Origin: Candidatus Borkfalkia stercoripullorum
Lineage (GTDB): Bacteria > Bacillota > Clostridia > Christensenellales > Borkfalkiaceae
Direction: 5' to 3'
NCBI GenBank assembly: GCA_019119395.1
Contig: DWXC01000028.1
Location: 40,080-104,079, forward strand
Length of the DNA stretch: 64,000 nt
Below, one piece after another: positions 19,225 through 29,358 of the stretch; the first letter of the stretch is position 1; each line of letters opens with the position of its first letter. The position numbers were made by a program, and so were the translations under genes. The notes beneath the pieces are model-generated. The model had not been told where the DNA came from and made no database searches. It saw nothing but the letters and a program-made list of their open reading frames with translations.

Positions 19225-20058
19225 TTAATTTTTCAGTTCGTAAATTTTGTCGGAGAGTTCGGCGAGCTGCTCGGGGGAAAGCGTTTCGCCGCGCGCCTTG
19301 TCGGGTATGCCCGCACTGCGGAGAAGTTCGGCGGCCGCCCCGCGCGGCAGGGAAAAGGCGTTCATCAGGTTGTTTTCCAAAGTTTTCCTGCGCGATAAAA
19401 ACGCTGCGCGCACCGTGTCGCGGTAGGTCTTGGCGCTCTTTACGGGTATGCGCCCTTCGCGAAAAGTGAGCTTTACGACCGCGCTGTCTACGTTGGGCAC
19501 GGGGTAAAACATCTTTCGCGGCACATATTTTACGATCTCCGCGTCCGCCCGCCGTGCGATCGCCGCGGTGATCGCCCCGTATTCGGGCGTGTCCGCCTTC
19601 GCGCAAAAGCGCTTTGCGACGTCGTCCTGTACCATGATGACGAGTTTTTCCGCCTTTTCGCTCTCTTCCACGAACTTCATCACGAGGGGGGAAGTGATGT
19701 AATAGGGCAGGTTCGCAACGACCGTATAGGGCGGCGTCTCCCTTTCCAATGCCTTCATGTCCTCTTTTAAAAAGTCGCGGAACACCACCTCGGTGTTTTC
19801 GCAGCCTGAAAGGGTTTCCGCAAGCACGGGCTGCAGGTTTTTGTCGATCTCGTATCCGACGACCGATTTTGCCGCGCGCGAAAGCTCGCGCGTGAGCGTG
19901 CCCGCGCCGCAGCCGATCTCCAGAACCGCCGTATCTTTATCCACGCCCGCAAGGGCCACGATGCTTTTGAGCAGGTTGGTGTCCGATATAAAGTTCTGCC
20001 CGAACTGCTTTTTGAAGGAAAAGCCGTGGCGGGACAGGATCAGGCGCATGTCTTCCAT
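19225..20058 (-). CDS. rsmA: 16S rRNA dimethyladenosine transferase RsmA/KsgA
   Basis: FKKQFGQNFISDTNLLKSIV...VLEIGCGAGTLTREL...VVANLPYYITSPLVMKF. Confidence 0.92.
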   Translation of the reverse strand: MEDMRLILSRHGFSFKKQFGQNFISDTNLLKSIVALAGVDKDTAVLEIGCGAGTLTRELSRAAKSVVGYEIDKNLQPVLAETLSGCENTEVVFRDFLKEDMKALERETPPYTVVANLPYYITSPLVMKFVEESEKAEKLVIMVQDDVAKRFCAKADTPEYGAITAAIARRADAEIVKYVPRKMFYPVPNVDSAVVKLTFREGRIPVKSAKTYRDTVRAAFLSRRKTLENNLMNAFSLPRGAAAELLRSAGIPDKARGETLSPEQLAELSDKIYELKN

Positions 20059-20363
20059 AATTTGTCTCCGGGGGTGAAAGTATAAACCGCTCGCCTGCGG
20101 GCATACTGTCAGCGTAAACCTTTTCATGTCCGAGCGAACGGAAGTTTTTTACGAAACGAAAGTTATGCCAAGACGGGCGGAATGGGTTGAACAGGGTATT
20201 TTTATATCCTTACAAATGATAGGGAAAGTCGTAATTTATGAGTTCCGTTTTTTATTGAAACGTTACATCGTGAAAGACGGCTTTCTTTTTTTACTAAAAA
20301 GATGTGCGCCGCGCGGATAAGGCTGCCGCCGTTCGGGAGCGGGCCGTGCGCCCGCAAGCCGCG

Positions 20364-20966
20364 TCATTCGATGAAGGGGCGCACCCGCAACGTGACGCCG
20401 CAGTTTTTTGCGATCTCGCGGCATTGCCGTATTTTTTCTTCCCCGATGACGTCCACGACGGAAAACCAGGTGTTTATGCCCTTTTCGGCGCATTTTTTCG
20501 CGAAGTCCTGCAAGCCCGCGAAAGCCGCTTCGCCGAAGGCGGGTTTGCACAGTTTTACATAGTCCTGCGCGTTCGCCTCGTTCAGGCTGACGTTGATTTT
20601 GTCTATTACGGCGGCAAGTTCGCCCGTAACGTCGCGTTTCCAGATCATGTTCGCCTGCCCGTTGGTATTGACGCGCGTCGTGCCGCCGCGGCGTTTGATC
20701 TCCTTTGCCGCTTCCAAAAGCACGGGCAGTTTGATCGTCGGCTCGCCGAACCCGCAAAAAACATACTCCTTGTAGCGGGCGATGTCTTCGGGAAGGCGGG
20801 CGATCACTTCCTCTGCGGAAGGCTCGCGCGCGAGCCACAGCTTGTGCCCGAAGTAATCCGCCTTTTCGTTGCGCACGCAAAAAGTGCAGTCGTTCGTGCA
20901 TTTGCTCGTCAGGTTGATGTATAAATTGCCGTCCAGTTCATAAGTGAAATTTTCGTATTTTTCCAT
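20364..20966 (-). CDS. TatD-associated radical SAM protein
   Basis: LTSKCTNDCTFCVRN (CxxxCxxC), VFCGFGEPTIK; directly downstream of tatD. Confidence 0.82.
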   Translation of the reverse strand: MEKYENFTYELDGNLYINLTSKCTNDCTFCVRNEKADYFGHKLWLAREPSAEEVIARLPEDIARYKEYVFCGFGEPTIKLPVLLEAAKEIKRRGGTTRVNTNGQANMIWKRDVTGELAAVIDKINVSLNEANAQDYVKLCKPAFGEAAFAGLQDFAKKCAEKGINTWFSVVDVIGEEKIRQCREIAKNCGVTLRVRPFIE

Positions 20967-20967
20967 A

Positions 20968-21765
20968 TCAATGCCTCTGTGTGTCGGGGATGAATCTGAG
21001 TTTCGGGAACAGTTCGTGCGCGTTGTTCCAAATACTTTCGGCAAGCTCTTCCAGGGGTTCTCCGCGAAGGATTGCCAGTTTTTCGTATACCTTTACGACG
21101 TTTTTGGGCGTGTTCAGGGTGCCGCGGTAAGGTTCGGGCGCAAGGTAGGGGGAATCCGTCTCCGCAAGGATACGCTCTTTCGGCACGATCTTTGCGACTT
21201 CGTCCAGCCGCCGCGCGTTTTTGAAGGTAACGGGCCCCGCAAAGGAGATGTACAGCCCGAGTTTTAAATACTCTTTCGCCGTTTCGGGGCTGCCCGAAAA
21301 ACAGTGCATCACCCCGCCGCATTTGATTTTTCCGCGGTTGTCTTTCAGGATCTTCAGCGTGTCGGCGGCGGCGTCGCGGCTGTGTACGCAAAAGGGCAGA
21401 CGCAGCGCGTCGGCAAGTTCGAGCTGGGCGGCGAACATCTTTTTCTGCGCCGCCTCGTCCGTCCCTTCATAATGGTAATCCAGCCCGATCTCCCCGACGG
21501 CGACGCCCTTGGGGGAAGAGAGGAGCGCGGCGAGCCTTTCGAGGTCTCCCTCTTTATATCCCGCGACGTCGGAAGGGTGGAATCCCGCCGCAAAGTACAG
21601 CGATGGGTATCTTTCCGCCTGCTGAGCGGCGAGCGCGGACGAGGCGAGATCCCATCCGACGCCGATCACCTTTTTTACGCCCGAGGCGGCGATCTCCGCA
21701 ACGAGCGCGCCCGTGTCGCCGTATTTGTCTTGATAGTTCAGATGTGCGTGCGTGTCGATGTACAT
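20968..21765 (-). CDS. tatD: TatD-family hydrolase
   Basis: MYIDTHAHLNYQDKYGD...GEIGLDYHYEGTD...LPFCVHSRDA...AETDSPYLAPEPYRGTLNTP. Confidence 0.9.
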   Translation of the reverse strand: MYIDTHAHLNYQDKYGDTGALVAEIAASGVKKVIGVGWDLASSALAAQQAERYPSLYFAAGFHPSDVAGYKEGDLERLAALLSSPKGVAVGEIGLDYHYEGTDEAAQKKMFAAQLELADALRLPFCVHSRDAAADTLKILKDNRGKIKCGGVMHCFSGSPETAKEYLKLGLYISFAGPVTFKNARRLDEVAKIVPKERILAETDSPYLAPEPYRGTLNTPKNVVKVYEKLAILRGEPLEELAESIWNNAHELFPKLRFIPDTQRH

Positions 21766-21970
21766 GGTTTTCTCCGTTTTCCCGAATATTGTATACTTTT
21801 TTTGCCGTTCCGTCAACTCATTCGCGGTGCGCGCGCGGGCCTTGAAAGACATGGAAAGCAGAAAAAGCAACATCATTGAGCAAAAAAAAATATTGCAAAA
21901 AGAAAAAGCGGAAGTATAATAAGAGCATAGGCAATGGCTGCGGGGCGGATGTCGCCCTGCGGCGGGAGGA

Positions 21971-22831
21971 ATGAGCATGAAAGTATGTCTGAGCGCGTTT
22001 GCCGACGAGGCGGCGCAGGATTTTTCCGGGCAGATCGCGGCGCTCAAAGAAGAGCGCATCCCGTATATCGAGCTGCGCGGATTGGACGGCAAAAACGTAT
22101 CCGAGATCACATTCGACGAGGCAAAGCGCTATAAAGAGATGCTGGACGAAGGCGGCATCTCCGTTTGGTCGGTCGGTTCGCCTTTGGGCAAAATCGGCGT
22201 TCGCGACGATTTTGCGGAGCATCTGAAAAAGGCGGAACACATATTCCGCCTCGCCGGGATCTTCGGCACGCAGAAGGTGCGCGTATTCTCTTTTTATACC
22301 GGCGAGCCCGAAAAAGACGAAGCGGAAGTGTTTTCGCGCATGCGGCGGCTCGTCGCCCTGGCGGAGGATTGCGGCGCGGTGCTGTATCACGAGAACGAAA
22401 AAGAGATCTACGGCGATACCGCGAAGCGTTGCGTAAAACTTCTGGACGCGGTGCAGGGGCTTCGCTGCGTGTTCGACCCCGCAAACTTCGTTCAGTGCGG
22501 CGAGAATGTGGAAGCGGCGCTCGGGCTTTTGCAAAGCAGGGTCGGCTATTACCACGTTAAAGACGCGCTCGCGGACGGCACGGTCGTGCCCGCGGGGGAA
22601 GGAGTCGGGTATTTATCCCGCATGGTCGCGGGGATACGTGGCGATACCGTTCTCACGCTCGAGCCGCACCTTGCGGTGTTCGAAGGGTACGCCGCGATCG
22701 ACCGCACGGAGTTGAAAAACAAATACGTATTCGATTCTCCGCGCGCCGCATTCGGGGCGGCGGCAAAAGCGCTCCGTAAAATTTTGGAAGAAAATTCATT
22801 TCTGGAGGAAAACGGAAAATGGATAAAGTAA
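21971..22831 (+). CDS. Sugar phosphate isomerase/epimerase-like TIM-barrel protein
   Basis: AP-endonuclease family 2-like fold signatures (YHENEKEIYGD, CVFDPANFVQCGENV, VGYYHVKDAL). Confidence 0.75.
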   Translation: MSMKVCLSAFADEAAQDFSGQIAALKEERIPYIELRGLDGKNVSEITFDEAKRYKEMLDEGGISVWSVGSPLGKIGVRDDFAEHLKKAEHIFRLAGIFGTQKVRVFSFYTGEPEKDEAEVFSRMRRLVALAEDCGAVLYHENEKEIYGDTAKRCVKLLDAVQGLRCVFDPANFVQCGENVEAALGLLQSRVGYYHVKDALADGTVVPAGEGVGYLSRMVAGIRGDTVLTLEPHLAVFEGYAAIDRTELKNKYVFDSPRAAFGAAAKALRKILEENSFLEENGKWIK

Positions 22832-23985
22832 AATTCGGCATCATCGGCGTAGGCAACATGGGCAGCGGGCATCTCGGCTTCTTTCAGTCGGGCAAGGTGA
22901 AAAACGGCGTGGTCACGGCGATCGCCGACCTCGACGAAAAGAAACTGGAATCTGCGCGGAAAAAAACGCCGGGGGATTACGAATGCTATCGTTCGGGCGA
23001 TGAGCTCATCGACAAGGCGGACGTGGACGCGGTCATCGTCGCCGTGCCGCATTACGATCATCCGAGGCTTTCGATCCGCGCGCTCGAAAAGGGACTGAAC
23101 GTCATCTGCGAAAAGCCCGCGGGCGTGTATACCAAGCAGGTCAAGGAAATGAACGCCGTCGCCGAAAAGAGCAAGGGGCTGTTCACGATGATGTACAACC
23201 AGCGCACCAACCCGCTCTACATCAAAATGCACGAGATCGTCAAGAGCGGCGGGATCGGCGAGATCCGCCGCGTCAACTGGATCATCACCAACTGGTTCCG
23301 CACGCAGTTCTATTACGATTCGGGTTCGTGGCGCGCGACCTGGAAAGGGGAGGGCGGCGGCGTCCTTCTCAATCAGTGCCCGCACCAGCTCGATCTTTTG
23401 CAGTGGATCTGCGGCATGCCGAACAAAGTGCGGGCTTTCTGCCATTTCGGCAAATGGCACAACATCGAAACGGAGGACGACGTGACCGCATACCTCGAAT
23501 TCCCCAACGGGGCGACGGGCGCGTTCATCACCACCACGGCGGACTCGCCCGGTACGAACCGCTTCGAAGTGCTGGGTTCCCGCGGCAAACTCGTCTGCGA
23601 AAAGGACACGCTCACCGTCAGCCGCCTCGATTGCGATCTGCAGGAATTCCTCATGACGGCGAAGGAAGGGTTCTCGCAGCCGAAGTATAAGGAAGAGGTC
23701 ATCCCGCAGGGCGGCGAAAATCCTCAGCACGTGGGTATCCTCAACAACTTCGCCAACGCCGTTCTGGGACTCGAACCGCTGTATGTGGACGGCAAGGAGG
23801 GGCTGCACTGCGTCGAACTCATGGACTCGATGCTCCTTTCCGCATGGGAAAACAGGGAAGTCGCGCTCCCGATCGACGACGACCGTTATTACGGCGAACT
23901 GCAAAAGCACATCGCGCAGTCTCGGGATAAGAATACGGGCGACATCCTCATCGACAATTCCATGTCCTTCGGCGGCACGAAATAA
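22819..23985 (+). CDS. Gfo/Idh/MocA-family oxidoreductase
   Basis: VKFGIIGVGNMGSGHLGFFQSG...VDAVIVAVPHYDHPRLSIRALEKGLNVICEKPAGV. Confidence 0.9.
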   Translation: MDKVKFGIIGVGNMGSGHLGFFQSGKVKNGVVTAIADLDEKKLESARKKTPGDYECYRSGDELIDKADVDAVIVAVPHYDHPRLSIRALEKGLNVICEKPAGVYTKQVKEMNAVAEKSKGLFTMMYNQRTNPLYIKMHEIVKSGGIGEIRRVNWIITNWFRTQFYYDSGSWRATWKGEGGGVLLNQCPHQLDLLQWICGMPNKVRAFCHFGKWHNIETEDDVTAYLEFPNGATGAFITTTADSPGTNRFEVLGSRGKLVCEKDTLTVSRLDCDLQEFLMTAKEGFSQPKYKEEVIPQGGENPQHVGILNNFANAVLGLEPLYVDGKEGLHCVELMDSMLLSAWENREVALPIDDDRYYGELQKHIAQSRDKNTGDILIDNSMSFGGTK

Positions 23986-24002
23986 GGCGGCGCGAGAAAA
24001 GT

Positions 24003-25331
24003 ATGAAAACATTTTACGGCAAAAACGTTCTCCTTTCTTCGAAGAGCGCAAAAGAGATCTATCGTGCGGTCAAAGACCTTCCGATCATCGACTATCATTG
24101 CCATCTCGATCAGAATAAGATCAGGCAGGACGCGAAATTTTCGGACATAGGCGAACTTTGGCTTTCGGGAGACCATTATAAATGGCGCGCCATGCGGCTT
24201 TGCGGTGTGGACGAAAAATACATAACGGGAGACGCGGACTACCGCGAGAAATTTTTCAGATATGCGGAGATCGTACCGCGGCTTGCGGGCAATCCTTTAT
24301 ATTATTGGACGCACCTCGAACTCCGTCAGGTATTCGGCATAAAAGAGCCGCTCAACGCAAAAAGCGCGGGGCGCGTCTATGCCGCGGCGAACGAAAAGCT
24401 CAAAGACATATCGGTTTCGAGCCTTTTGAAGCAGTATAAAGTGGAATACGCGGCGACGACGGACGACCCCTGCGACGACCTGTCCGCGCACGGGAAGTAC
24501 GGGGATACGCTCGTCGCGCCCACCTTCCGCCCCGATAAACTGCTGGCTTTGGACGGGGAATACCTGAAAAAGCTCGGGGAGACGGTCGGGTATGCGGTCT
24601 CGTCCTGTTCAGACCTGCTGCGGGCGGCGGAAACGCGCCTGCAATACTTCGTTGCCCGCGGCTGCAAAATTTCCGATCACGGGTTCAAGCGCTTCCCGAA
24701 AGCGTATGCGGACGGGGCGGAAGCGGAAAAGCTCTTTGCGCGCCGCGGGCAGCTCTCCGAAGAAGAACGCGAAAAACTGTTCGGTTTTCTCCTGCTCGAA
24801 CTTGCGAAACTGTACAAAAAATACGGCATGATCATGCAGCTGCATTTCGCTGTCACCCGCAACGTGAATCCGCGGATGTATGTAAAATGCGGGGCGGACG
24901 CGGGTTTCGACGTGATCGCCGACGCGCAAGAGCCCGAGGACGTCATCGCTTTTTTTGCGCGCATCCCCGACGGGGAACGCCCCGAAACGGTGCTGTACAC
25001 CCTCAACGACGGCAACCTTCCCGCATTGGCGGCGCTCACGGGCGCTTTCGGGAACGTAAAACTCGGCGCGGCGTGGTGGTTCAACGACACGGTGCAGGGG
25101 ATACGCAAGAACCTATCCGTCATCGCGGAATATTCGGCGCTTGGCACGAATTTCGGGATGCTCACGGACAGCCGCAGTTTTTCCAGCTACGCCCGGTTTG
25201 ACTTTTTCCGCCGCATTTTGTCCGATTATTTGGGCGGATTGGTCGAGAAAGGCGAATATGACATCGCCGCGGCGGTTGCCACGGCGGAAAATGTGTGCTA
25301 TAATAATATAAAAGGAGCGCTCGGGTTATGA
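24003..25331 (+). CDS. uxaC: Glucuronate isomerase
   Basis: IIDYHCHLDQNKI...YYWTHLELRQVFGI...TTDDPCDDL..PTFRPDK. Confidence 0.92.
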   Translation: MKTFYGKNVLLSSKSAKEIYRAVKDLPIIDYHCHLDQNKIRQDAKFSDIGELWLSGDHYKWRAMRLCGVDEKYITGDADYREKFFRYAEIVPRLAGNPLYYWTHLELRQVFGIKEPLNAKSAGRVYAAANEKLKDISVSSLLKQYKVEYAATTDDPCDDLSAHGKYGDTLVAPTFRPDKLLALDGEYLKKLGETVGYAVSSCSDLLRAAETRLQYFVARGCKISDHGFKRFPKAYADGAEAEKLFARRGQLSEEEREKLFGFLLLELAKLYKKYGMIMQLHFAVTRNVNPRMYVKCGADAGFDVIADAQEPEDVIAFFARIPDGERPETVLYTLNDGNLPALAALTGAFGNVKLGAAWWFNDTVQGIRKNLSVIAEYSALGTNFGMLTDSRSFSSYARFDFFRRILSDYLGGLVEKGEYDIAAAVATAENVCYNNIKGALGL

Positions 25332-26362
25332 AAATGACCTTTCGCTGGTACGGGGAAAAAGATTCTATCCCGTTGGAGTACATAAAGCAGATCCCGAACA
25401 TGTCGGGCGTGGTCACGGCGGTGTACGATACCCCCGTGGGCGAGGTGTGGGAAGAAGAGAAGATCGCGCGCCTGAAGAGCCTTTGCGACAAAGCCGGGCT
25501 TGAAATGGAAGTCATCGAATCCGTGCCCGTGCACGAGGATATCAAACTCGGAAAACCTTCCCGCGATAAACTCATCGCAAACTACGCGAAGACGATACGC
25601 AACCTCGGAAAATTCGGGGTGAAGTGTATCTGCTACAATTTCATGCCCGTGTTCGACTGGCTGCGCACCGACTTGAAGCGCAAAAACGCGGACGGCAGTA
25701 CCTGCCTTTGCTACAAACACGAAACGCTCCTGTCGCTCGATGCGAAAAATCTGCACCTGCCGGGCTGGGACGAAAGTTACACCCCCGAACAGCTCAACGG
25801 GCTGTTGGAAGAATACAAAGCCGTATCGCACGGGCAGTTGTTCGAAAACCTCGTGTACTTTTTGAACGGCATCATGCCCGCGTGCGACGAAACGGGGATA
25901 AACATGGCGATCCACCCCGACGACCCGCCCTGGGACATGTTCGGGCTTCCGCGTATCATCACGTGCGAAGAGAGTTACGACAGGCTTTTCGCCGCCGTGC
26001 CGGACAGGCATAACGGCATCACTTTCTGCACGGGGAGCCTGGGCGCGGGCAGGTTCAACGATCTGCCGAAAATGGCGGCAAAGTATGCCGGCAGGATCTG
26101 TTTCGCGCATATCCGTCAGTTAAAATACGAGGGCGAAAAGGACTTTGCTGAGGCCGGTCACCTGACGAAAGCGGGCGACCTTGATATTTACAACATCGTG
26201 AAAGCGCTTACGTCGAACGGTTTCGACGGCTACGTCCGTCCCGACCACGGCCGAAACATCTGGGGCGAGGACGGAAAACCCGGTTACGGTTTGTATGACA
26301 GGGCGCTCGGCGCGGCGTATCTCAACGGCCTGTTCGAAGCGATCGAAAAGGACGGGAAGTAG
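25328..26362 (+). CDS. uxuA: Mannonate dehydratase
   Basis: MKMTFRWYGEKDSIPLEYIKQIP...NYAKTIRNLGKFGVKCICYNFMPVFDWLRTDL; ATGA overlap with uxaC. Confidence 0.92.
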   Translation: MKMTFRWYGEKDSIPLEYIKQIPNMSGVVTAVYDTPVGEVWEEEKIARLKSLCDKAGLEMEVIESVPVHEDIKLGKPSRDKLIANYAKTIRNLGKFGVKCICYNFMPVFDWLRTDLKRKNADGSTCLCYKHETLLSLDAKNLHLPGWDESYTPEQLNGLLEEYKAVSHGQLFENLVYFLNGIMPACDETGINMAIHPDDPPWDMFGLPRIITCEESYDRLFAAVPDRHNGITFCTGSLGAGRFNDLPKMAAKYAGRICFAHIRQLKYEGEKDFAEAGHLTKAGDLDIYNIVKALTSNGFDGYVRPDHGRNIWGEDGKPGYGLYDRALGAAYLNGLFEAIEKDGK

Positions 26363-26379
26363 GCGCGCCGCACGGCCTT

Positions 26380-26853
26380 GTGCCGATGACCCTTTCCAGC
26401 CCCCATTTCTCTTTGGCCGAACAGCTCACGGATATCTGGGGCGGCGGCTGCGTCACCGTCACGGGGAGCGCCAACGCCGACGCGCGCGCATGGTATCTGA
26501 AAACGCAGATGCCGCTCGTCGCTTATTCGAGCCTGTGCCGCGGGCTGTTTTCGGGCAGGGTAAAAGACGCGGAAAGCGCGCGGCGGGAATTGGATGCCTA
26601 TACCCTTCGCGGATATGTGAACGCAGACAATCTCGAACGCGTCCGCAGGGCGGAGAAGCTCGCAAGGGCAAAGGGCGTGACGGCGGCGCAGATCGCGCTG
26701 GCATGGATGTTTCATTCGGGTTTGAACGCGTTTGCGGTCGTCGGTACGTCGAATGCCGCGCGCATGCGCGTAAACATAGCGGCGTATTCGGTTTCCTTGA
26801 CCGAAAAGGAATGTGCCTGGCTGAATTTGGAAGGAGAACAAAAACATGAATGA
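26380..26853 (+). pseudogene. Aldo/keto reductase remnant (C-terminal third only)
   Basis: SSPHFSLAEQLTDIWGGGCVTVTGSANADARAWYLKTQMPLVAYSSLCRGLFSGR...IALAWMFHSGLNAFAVVGTSN matches AKR C-terminus; no N-terminal half between uxuA stop and this ORF. Confidence 0.65.
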
Positions 26854-27460
26854 CGTTTTGCAGAAAATCGAACAATGTAAACTTGTACCCGTGGTCACGA
26901 TACAAAAGATCGAGGACGCGGAAGAGGTTCTGGGAGGGTTGGTCAAAGGCGGCCTGCCCGTTGCGGAGATCTGTTTCCGCACCGACTGCGCGGAAGAGGC
27001 GATAAAGCTCGCCGTGAAGAAGTATCCCGACATGCTCGTCGGCGCGGGCACGGTGATAAACGGGGAACAATGCGGTCGGGCGATCGAAGCGGGGGCAAAG
27101 TTCATCGTGTCTCCCGGGCTTTCCGAAGAGGTCGCCGAAGTTTGCAAAGAAAAGGATGTCCCGTACCTTCCCGGCATCGTGACGCCCACGGAGATCATGA
27201 AGGCGCTTTCCCTGGGGCTCACGCGCCTCAAATTCTTCCCCGCGGGGAACTTCGGCGGGCTGAACACCATAAAGGCTTTGAGCGCGGCGTTCCCGCAGGT
27301 GCGGTTCATGCCCACGGGCGGGGTGAGCCTCGAAAACATGAACGAATATCTTTCCTTCCCCAAAATATTCGCCTGCGGCGGCTCGTGGATGATGAAGGGG
27401 ACGGCAGAGGAAATAGAAGAGAAAACGCGCGCGGCGGTCGCCGCGGCGAAAGGAGAATAA
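26846..27460 (+). CDS. eda: KHG/KDPG aldolase
   Basis: VVTIQKIEDAEEVLGGLVKGGLPVAEICFRT...VGAGTVINGEQC...FFPAGNFGGL. Confidence 0.9.
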   Translation: MNDVLQKIEQCKLVPVVTIQKIEDAEEVLGGLVKGGLPVAEICFRTDCAEEAIKLAVKKYPDMLVGAGTVINGEQCGRAIEAGAKFIVSPGLSEEVAEVCKEKDVPYLPGIVTPTEIMKALSLGLTRLKFFPAGNFGGLNTIKALSAAFPQVRFMPTGGVSLENMNEYLSFPKIFACGGSWMMKGTAEEIEEKTRAAVAAAKGE

Positions 27461-27463
27461 GGG

Positions 27464-28297
27464 ATGGAACTGCCTTTCAAAGTGGACTTAAAAAATAAAA
27501 TCTGCGCGATCACGGGCGCGGGCGGCGTTATCTGCGGAGAATTTGCACGAGCGCTCGCCGCTTGCGGCGCAAAGGTCGCGCTGTTGGACATCAATTTCGA
27601 CGCGGCGAAGAAGATCGCCGACGAGATCGGCGACAGCGCCATCGCCGTGCGGTGCGATTGCCTGAACAAGGATAGTATCATTGCGGCAAAGGAAAATATA
27701 GAGGAAGCGTTCGGCAGGGTAAACTTCCTCATCAACGGCGCGGGCGGCAACAATCCGAGGGCGACGTGCGACAACGAAACGATGTCGCCCGAAACGGACG
27801 CGGAGATCAAAAACTTTTTCAAGCTGGAAGAGAGCGGGATAAAGTTTGTCTTTGATTTAAATATAACGACGGCGTTCCTCGTCACGCAGGTTTTTGCGGA
27901 GGACATGGTCAAAACGGGCGGGAACATCATCAACATATCGAGCATGAACGCATACCGTCCGCTCACAAAGATCCCCGCATACTCTGCGGCGAAGGCGGGT
28001 ATTTCCAACTTCACGCAATGGCTTGCGGTGCATTTTGCGCCCTGCAACATCCGCGTGAACGCGGTCGCGCCGGGCTTTTTCGTGACCAACCAGAACCGCG
28101 CGTTGCTCTTCGACGAAAAAGGGCAGCCGACTGCGCGGACGGCGAAAATATTGGCTGCTACGCCGATGAAGAAGTTCGGGGAGATCTCCGACCTGTTGGG
28201 CGCGCTGTTGTGGCTCGCGGACGACGACGCGAGCGGATTCGTGACGGGGACGGTCATCCCCGTAGACGGGGGCTTTTCCGCATACAGCGGGGTGTGA
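27464..28297 (+). CDS. SDR-family oxidoreductase (likely D-mannonate/fructuronate oxidoreductase)
   Basis: AITGAGGVICGEFARALAACGAKVALLDIN...YSAAKAGISNFTQWLAVHFA; hexuronate operon context. Confidence 0.8.
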   Translation: MELPFKVDLKNKICAITGAGGVICGEFARALAACGAKVALLDINFDAAKKIADEIGDSAIAVRCDCLNKDSIIAAKENIEEAFGRVNFLINGAGGNNPRATCDNETMSPETDAEIKNFFKLEESGIKFVFDLNITTAFLVTQVFAEDMVKTGGNIINISSMNAYRPLTKIPAYSAAKAGISNFTQWLAVHFAPCNIRVNAVAPGFFVTNQNRALLFDEKGQPTARTAKILAATPMKKFGEISDLLGALLWLADDDASGFVTGTVIPVDGGFSAYSGV

Positions 28298-28346
28298 CCC
28301 GTTTGCGGACGATATTTTTGCGAAACACAGACAAGGAGATGAAAAA

Positions 28347-29321
28347 ATGAAGATCGTAACTCTCGGCGAGATCATGCTCCGCCTTACACCCTCGGGCTAT
28401 GACAGGTTCGTGCAGACGGCGTCTTTCGAGGCGCATTACGGCGGGGCGGAGGCGAACGTCGCGGCGGCGCTCGCAAACTGGGGCGAAGACGCTCTTTTCG
28501 TGAGCAAAGTGCCCGATCATGAGATCGGGCAGGCGGCGGTGGATGCCCTTCGCGCCGTCGGCGTGGATACGCGAGGCGTCCTGCGCGGCGGGGAGCGGCT
28601 CGGCATTTATTATGCGGAACGCGGCGCCGACAGGCGCGCGAGCAAGGTCATTTATGACAGGGCGAATTCCGCGTTTGCCCTCTCCCGCGCGGAAGAGTAC
28701 GATTGGGACAAAATATTTGCCGGGGCAGACTGGTTTCACATCACGGGCATAACGCCCGCGCTCGGGAAAAACGCGGAAGAGGTGGCGCTTTCCGCCTGCA
28801 AAGCGGCGAAGGCGCGGGGAGTGACCGTATCCTGCGACGTAAACTACCGCAGCAAACTGTGGGATAAGGAACATGCGGCTAAGACGCTGGAAAAGCTTCT
28901 CGGCTATGCGGACGTGTGCATCGTCAACGAAAATCAGGCGCAGGAGCTTTTCGGCGCGCCCGAAGAGGGAACGGCGGCGTACATGGCGGAAAAATTCGGG
29001 TTTGCGTGCATCGCATTGACGTACAGAAGGACGATCGACGCGCTGCACAACAAAATCTGGAGCGAGCTTTTTATGGACGGTCAAAGCGTGCAGAGCCCCG
29101 TGTATTCGATGGAAATGATCGACCGCATCGGCGGCGGCGACGCGTTCGCGGCGGGGCTCATCTACGCGCTCGGGCACAAATACGGGTTGCAGAAAGCCGC
29201 CGGTTTCGCCGAGGCGGTCAGTTGCCTGAAACATTCGATCCCCGGGGACGTGTGCCTGTGCTCTTTGGAAGAGGCGAGATCTCTCGCCGAAAACGAAGGG
29301 AACGCGAAAGTCAGCAGATAA
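28347..29321 (+). CDS. kdgK: PfkB-family sugar kinase, likely 2-keto-3-deoxygluconate kinase
   Basis: VTLGEIMLRLTPSGYDRFVQT...YGGAEANVAAALANWG...DRIGGGDAFAAGLIYAL. Confidence 0.85.
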   Translation: MKIVTLGEIMLRLTPSGYDRFVQTASFEAHYGGAEANVAAALANWGEDALFVSKVPDHEIGQAAVDALRAVGVDTRGVLRGGERLGIYYAERGADRRASKVIYDRANSAFALSRAEEYDWDKIFAGADWFHITGITPALGKNAEEVALSACKAAKARGVTVSCDVNYRSKLWDKEHAAKTLEKLLGYADVCIVNENQAQELFGAPEEGTAAYMAEKFGFACIALTYRRTIDALHNKIWSELFMDGQSVQSPVYSMEMIDRIGGGDAFAAGLIYALGHKYGLQKAAGFAEAVSCLKHSIPGDVCLCSLEEARSLAENEGNAKVSR

Positions 29322-29358
29322 AAACGCCGGGGCACGGCGTTTGCCGCGCCCCGACGGG

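Noticed and set aside
22549-24051. 500-aa minus-strand ORF
   Set aside because: Antisense of the Gfo/Idh/MocA gene
26284-28257. 657-aa minus-strand ORF
   Set aside because: Overlaps eda and the SDR gene on the opposite strand; no domain features
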